This document shows positions 39,702-42,888 of a DNA stretch of 42,888 nucleotides, in pieces. Numbering within the stretch: the first letter of the stretch is position 1; each line of letters starts with the position of its first letter. Made by a program: the position numbers and the translations under genes. The notes beneath the pieces were generated by a model that had not been told where the DNA came from, searched no databases, and saw only the letters and a list, made by a program, of their open reading frames with translations. Source of the DNA: Bacillota bacterium (GTDB taxonomy: Bacteria; Bacillota; Clostridia; Acetivibrionales; DSM-1351); the NCBI GenBank assembly GCA_023415305.1, contig JAEZKZ010000012.1, positions 1-42,888 of the forward strand, in the 5' to 3' direction.

Positions 39702-42464
39702 TCAATCAGCTTTGATAAACTTAATCTTTGCGTGTTCAGGAGCCGAACCGGATTTGGACCAAACAATGATTTTTGTCCCATTCGAACTCTTTTCACCGCT
39801 GGCGTTAACAATCAGCTTTTGATTGCCATAATCTCTGATTGTACAAAAGGAAGTATATTTATTGATTCGCCACGTTGTAGCAACATTAGACGATTGCAAC
39901 TGATCTCCATTATTTGATGACGGCTGTATGATATAGCTTCCGTCATAAGAAATTTTATACATCGGTCCACGGTCTTCGCTATAGTTTACCAGTTTTACGG
40001 TAAACGGCTTATCAGGTTTTTTGTCCGAAAGCTCCAACCAGTAAACACCACTTGCCTTTACAGGATAAATGTACTTACCAAAGATTTGCATATAGTAATC
40101 ACCGCTTTGCAGAATATTTCCCGCTTTTTCTGAAATTACTTTAACGTCGAACGCATCAACCTTTTTACCGTTATACTGAACTTCAACCGTTTTTACTCCG
40201 TCGGTTGTAAATGCTCTGCCCTGCGTCAATTCCACCGTACCCGATGTAAAAAACTTAAGCTTTGAATTATCAACGATGCTGCGAACCCCATTCTCATCTT
40301 GATAATGTACAATAAGACCTTTTATATCGAAACCATCGCCTACCATATAAACTCGGTTCTCCGGATAAGCAATAAGAAAGCCTCTGGTATTTATTGGCTC
40401 AGGTACAGGTTTGACATAGGTTGAGGTGGGTAATTTGCCACCTGCTTTTAATCTTGAGGCATTGATAGAACCAACTTTCCCATCTTTTACCACAAGTGTA
40501 TATTCTGATGAGTTTTCTGCTCTGTTAAATACAATTCGTCCATCTGGTCCAAAGTAATCATTATAGGTGTTATAAAACAATCCACGGTTTAATGGTTTCA
40601 TAACCAGATAAGTGTCAGTGACTTGCTTCCCAGTATCCATATTAAATAGAGCGTTCAAGCTATTTCCAACATTAATAGGCACTGTTCCACCAATACCTCC
40701 CCAACCCTGTTCTAAAAAGGTGCTGCCGTTAATAGTCCCTGGTAAACTACATGGAGTTGATATTTTAAAGGTATTGTAGTTGTATATTCCGTATTTCCCA
40801 GTTGTATAATCTTGAATATTAAAATAACCATCCTCGCCGGATGTAATAGATTTATAGCTACACTCTAAAAGTACTTTGCCTGTTGTGTCAACCATACCCC
40901 ATTTTCCGTTTTTCTTTACTGTAGCATATGGGCTTGTTGTGTTTAGCCAGGCATCGTGATTTATCTCTTCATACTCAAAAGGAAGGATTAACTTACCATT
41001 TAAATTGACAAGCCCCCATTTGTTGCCTTTTTTCACCCAAAGGGTGTCTTTGGCGCTGATCAAGGTGCTTTCGGAGCCTTTCAGGTTCTCGTGGGTATAC
41101 GATTTACCGGTCTTTACCGATGTAACGCCTTTAATAGACTTTATGTCACCGTTCTCAGCATAATCACATATGATAACATAACCATTATTTATAAGAAGGT
41201 TCACTCGTCCTGTTGTTGCGGGAATCTTCTTCCCATCGGGCTTATACACAGGTTCAAACACCGCTCCATAAAATACCTTACTGTCGGAATCATAATCCAA
41301 AAAATTAAGAGTTCCAAATGGAATGATTACCTTGTTGCTGAAATTTATAACGCCCCCTTGAGCCGCAGATTCTTTGAAGCCATCGTAACCACATTTTAAT
41401 GTTATAGCCAATGACAGTTCAGGTATTATCTTAATTTGGGCACCAGGAGGATACCACCCTAATTGAGAGCTTCCCCAAATACCCCCGTGATATTGTGCTG
41501 ATACAAGAATGCCTTTGGGTCCCACAATACCTGACTCAATGTGGGATTTGTAGATCACTTCTCCCCCAGTATCAGTTTTCATACGCAGCCTTTTTGTGGA
41601 GAGTTGATCGTAAACCAAATAGGGTCCTGCCTGGGGATAGTCTTTAGAAATTCCTGGATTGATATTAAAAGGGTATGGTCCCCCTGAAAGTACTTCTTTA
41701 CCGTTCTTATCAATAATTTGAGCGTAAACCAGTGTTCTCTTACGAGTGTGTCTATCGAATTCACACTCTTCGATAACTTCGACTACTTTTGCTGTTGGCA
41801 CCAGCGCATACCCGTCATAAAAATCAAATACCACGGCAATTCTGTCTTCACCTATATCAGGCATATAGTAGGATTGTATAGTACCTCCCTGTGGATCTCC
41901 TGCATCCTCGTAACCTTTGGGGAGGACGTACTTATTTGGCGCAACAATTTCCTTGCCTTGTGCCAGGTTCCAATAACCAAGGTAAGTCTTTCCGTTTGAT
42001 TTTTTTGAAATACGGCTTATGCCCTCAGAAGGTAGTCCTACTGCATCATAGTTACATGGAATGACTTCTTTGCCCTTGCTGTCAAGCAATCCCATTTTCC
42101 CATTTCGTGTTGCCTGAACATATCCGTCAACGAATATGCTTTCTGTTTTTTTATTTTGGTTTGTTGCTTTAGTTTCATTACGTTCTTTGTGCCAGTAATA
42201 TGCCTCTATATTTTCATAGATTGGCTCTGCAGCGAAGGCTCCGTTCCTGTCAACCAGTCCGTATTTGCCGTTCACCTCTACCTTACGCAATCCTGAATCA
42301 AAGAAAACATTGAGGGTCTTTTTATACTCAGTTGTGGTACCGAGCCACGTAACATCTTCGTCATAGTAGTTTGCATCACTATCCGTAGCTGCCAGTGCCG
42401 TCGTGGGCAACATAGTCAGCATCATGCACAGGATGAGTAGAGTACACGTAAGTCGTTTTTTCAT
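39702..42464 (-). CDS. large secreted WG-repeat protein with Ig-like and shared C-terminal module
   Basis: A 920-residue exported protein. Signal peptide: MKKRLTCTLLILCMMLTMLPTTALA. Residues from about 55 to 660 contain many WG-type repeats (GKYGLVDRNGAF, GKMGLLDSKGKEV, NKWGLVNLNGKLI, GKWGMVDTTGKVL). Next is a bacterial Ig-like segment (FLIAYPENRVYMVGDGFDIK, in part, to VDAFDVKV, about 690-775), then a C-terminal module of about 130 residues ending VNASGEKSSNGTKIIVW and APEHAKIKFI. That last module is homologous to the two in the downstream gene, 63 bp away, so both are likely one operon. ATG at 42464 follows GGAGG by 5 nt. Function unknown; a cell-surface or matrix role is plausible. Confidence 0.8.
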   Translation of the reverse strand: MKKRLTCTLLILCMMLTMLPTTALAATDSDANYYDEDVTWLGTTTEYKKTLNVFFDSGLRKVEVNGKYGLVDRNGAFAAEPIYENIEAYYWHKERNETKATNQNKKTESIFVDGYVQATRNGKMGLLDSKGKEVIPCNYDAVGLPSEGISRISKKSNGKTYLGYWNLAQGKEIVAPNKYVLPKGYEDAGDPQGGTIQSYYMPDIGEDRIAVVFDFYDGYALVPTAKVVEVIEECEFDRHTRKRTLVYAQIIDKNGKEVLSGGPYPFNINPGISKDYPQAGPYLVYDQLSTKRLRMKTDTGGEVIYKSHIESGIVGPKGILVSAQYHGGIWGSSQLGWYPPGAQIKIIPELSLAITLKCGYDGFKESAAQGGVINFSNKVIIPFGTLNFLDYDSDSKVFYGAVFEPVYKPDGKKIPATTGRVNLLINNGYVIICDYAENGDIKSIKGVTSVKTGKSYTHENLKGSESTLISAKDTLWVKKGNKWGLVNLNGKLILPFEYEEINHDAWLNTTSPYATVKKNGKWGMVDTTGKVLLECSYKSITSGEDGYFNIQDYTTGKYGIYNYNTFKISTPCSLPGTINGSTFLEQGWGGIGGTVPINVGNSLNALFNMDTGKQVTDTYLVMKPLNRGLFYNTYNDYFGPDGRIVFNRAENSSEYTLVVKDGKVGSINASRLKAGGKLPTSTYVKPVPEPINTRGFLIAYPENRVYMVGDGFDIKGLIVHYQDENGVRSIVDNSKLKFFTSGTVELTQGRAFTTDGVKTVEVQYNGKKVDAFDVKVISEKAGNILQSGDYYMQIFGKYIYPVKASGVYWLELSDKKPDKPFTVKLVNYSEDRGPMYKISYDGSYIIQPSSNNGDQLQSSNVATTWRINKYTSFCTIRDYGNQKLIVNASGEKSSNGTKIIVWSKSGSAPEHAKIKFIKAD

Positions 42465-42559
42465 AAGTACCTCCAATTCAGATTTTGTTGGTTAAGCGAA
42501 GAAAATCACTTACCCCCATGCTCAATCTAGCATAAATCTTACCAAAAAACCATCGGCTG

Positions 42560-42591
42560 CATGAAACATGATTTTTTTGACATGAAACATG
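42560..42591. promoter_or_regulatory. two CATGAAACATG direct repeats with 21-bp period
   Basis: CATGAAACATG occurs at 42560-42570 and 42581-42591, each followed by ATTTTTT. The 21-bp period means both lie on the same DNA face. On the minus strand they lie upstream of a possible -10 TAAGAT for the WG-repeat gene, where a -35 is poor, which suggests an activator site. Confidence 0.55.
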
Positions 42592-42604
42592 ATTTTTTAA
42601 CTTT

Positions 42605-42848
42605 ACTTAAAATCCACATAATGATATGAATTGATGGATTTTAAGTGGAACGGAATCCATTTCGACTTGGTACCGGGCTCCTACTCTCACTACAAAACGG
42701 TCATTCAGACCCTTTTGTACAGACTTCGTCTGCCGTTCGAGCCCTCTCGGGTCCGATTCCAACCTAAACTCCCGCGAAATTCATACAATACATTTCTAAA
42801 AGCCAGGCATAATCAAGCTTTGATAGAATTTAAAGCTTGATTTTTTTG
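42605..42848 (+). ncRNA. candidate structured RNA element ending in a terminator
   Basis: No credible protein is encoded, but pairing is dense. A 12-bp repeat ACTTAAAATCCA/TGGATTTTAAGT (42605-42646) comes first. GGAATC (42652-42657) can pair with GATTCC (42755-42760), and inside it GGGCTC (42675-42680) with GAGCCC (42739-42744), enclosing two hairpins: TACAAAA-c-GGTC/GACC-c-TTTTGTA (42691-42719) and CAGAC/GTCTG (42720-42732). A plus-strand terminator closes the region. The promoter is not identified. It may be a small RNA, a leader of the next gene, or a remnant of a mobile element end. Confidence 0.45.
42811..42847 (+). terminator. plus-strand terminator
   Basis: AATCAAGCTTT and AAAGCTTGATT form a perfect 11-bp stem with a 10-nt loop, followed by five more T. 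On the minus strand there is no T-run, so it ends a plus-strand transcript although no plus-strand gene precedes it. Confidence 0.85.
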
Positions 42849-42849
42849 T

Positions 42850-42879
42850 ATATGTATAGTATAATTATACTATACATAT
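42850..42879. promoter_or_regulatory. 30-bp perfect palindrome, probable operator
   Basis: The stretch is its own reverse complement over 30 bp, built around AGTATAATTATACT, with a TATAAT inside, and followed by GCGAGGT that may be a ribosome site of a gene beyond the window. Such dyads are typical operators of GntR/YtrA-type repressors of small ABC-transporter operons; which gene follows is not visible. Confidence 0.6.
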
Positions 42880-42888
42880 TGCGAGGTA

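Noticed and set aside
42735..42765. tRNA-like GTTCGAGCCC segment, possible tRNA gene or relic
   Set aside because: The T-arm, anticodon arm and acceptor stem of a tRNA cannot be completed on either strand.
42631..42840. 69-codon plus-strand open frame
   Set aside because: No ribosome site, and it runs across nested stems and into the terminator; the structured-element reading fits better.
1..42888. CRISPR array, prophage or insertion sequence
   Set aside because: No regularly spaced 25-40 bp repeats, no cas, integrase, transposase or phage structural genes were found.

Overview
The window looks like a chromosomal segment of a low-GC, Gram-positive, spore-forming member of the Clostridia. 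Proteins resemble those of the cellulolytic clostridia (Ruminiclostridium / Clostridium cluster III); this species-level guess is inference. Supporting signs are strong AGGAGG-type ribosome binding sites, AT-rich intergenic DNA, a T-box leader, LonB, a Spo0E-like peptide, an HPr paralogue of Crh type, and secreted proteins with copper-amine-oxidase-type and WG repeats. Most genes are housekeeping and lie on the minus strand. I see no prophage, intact IS element, CRISPR array, tRNA or rRNA.

Layout. 1-5.4 kb: the 5' part of tmRNA (ssrA) cut by the window edge, smpB, a PHP phosphoesterase, a DUF402 protein, then on the plus strand a small duplicated-cysteine protein and a lytic transglycosylase; a dense cluster of DnaA boxes separates the last from tsaD. 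5.7-14.7 kb: a secreted thermonuclease-type nuclease, lonB, a TetR regulator with a membrane protein, clpX, clpP, tig, and a metallophosphoesterase. 14.8-24.8 kb: uvrC, a Crh-like HPr, an ECF sigma / anti-sigma / membrane protein operon, a second Lon-type protease, rimI, tsaB, tsaE and an amidohydrolase, all on the minus strand. 25-29.6 kb (plus): mntR, mntH, and an ABC exporter with its MerR regulator behind a promoter with the 19-bp spacer typical of MerR control. 29.7-34.9 kb: metG with a methionine T-box leader, an Lrp/AsnC regulator, a metallo-beta-lactamase-fold hydrolase, a VOC protein and a frameshifted GNAT acetyltransferase. 35-37.9 kb: a LytTR / DUF3021 / ABC ATPase / permease operon with a LytTR-type operator, then a short Spo0E-like gene. 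38-42.9 kb: two large secreted proteins that share a sequence module, then an unassigned intergenic region with 21-bp-period direct repeats, a multi-stem plus-strand element ending in a terminator, and a 30-bp perfect palindrome at the edge.

How the parts fit. Much of the window is protein quality control (tmRNA-SmpB rescue, trigger factor, ClpXP, LonB and a second Lon). Three genes for t6A tRNA modification (tsaD, tsaB, tsaE) are present, two of them in an operon with rimI. Several small transporter/regulator units carry readable operators. The most interesting unexplained items are the DnaA-box cluster at 4134-4386, the structured region at 42605-42848, a 14-bp motif with hairpin repeated before three operon-internal start sites, and the secreted protein pair.
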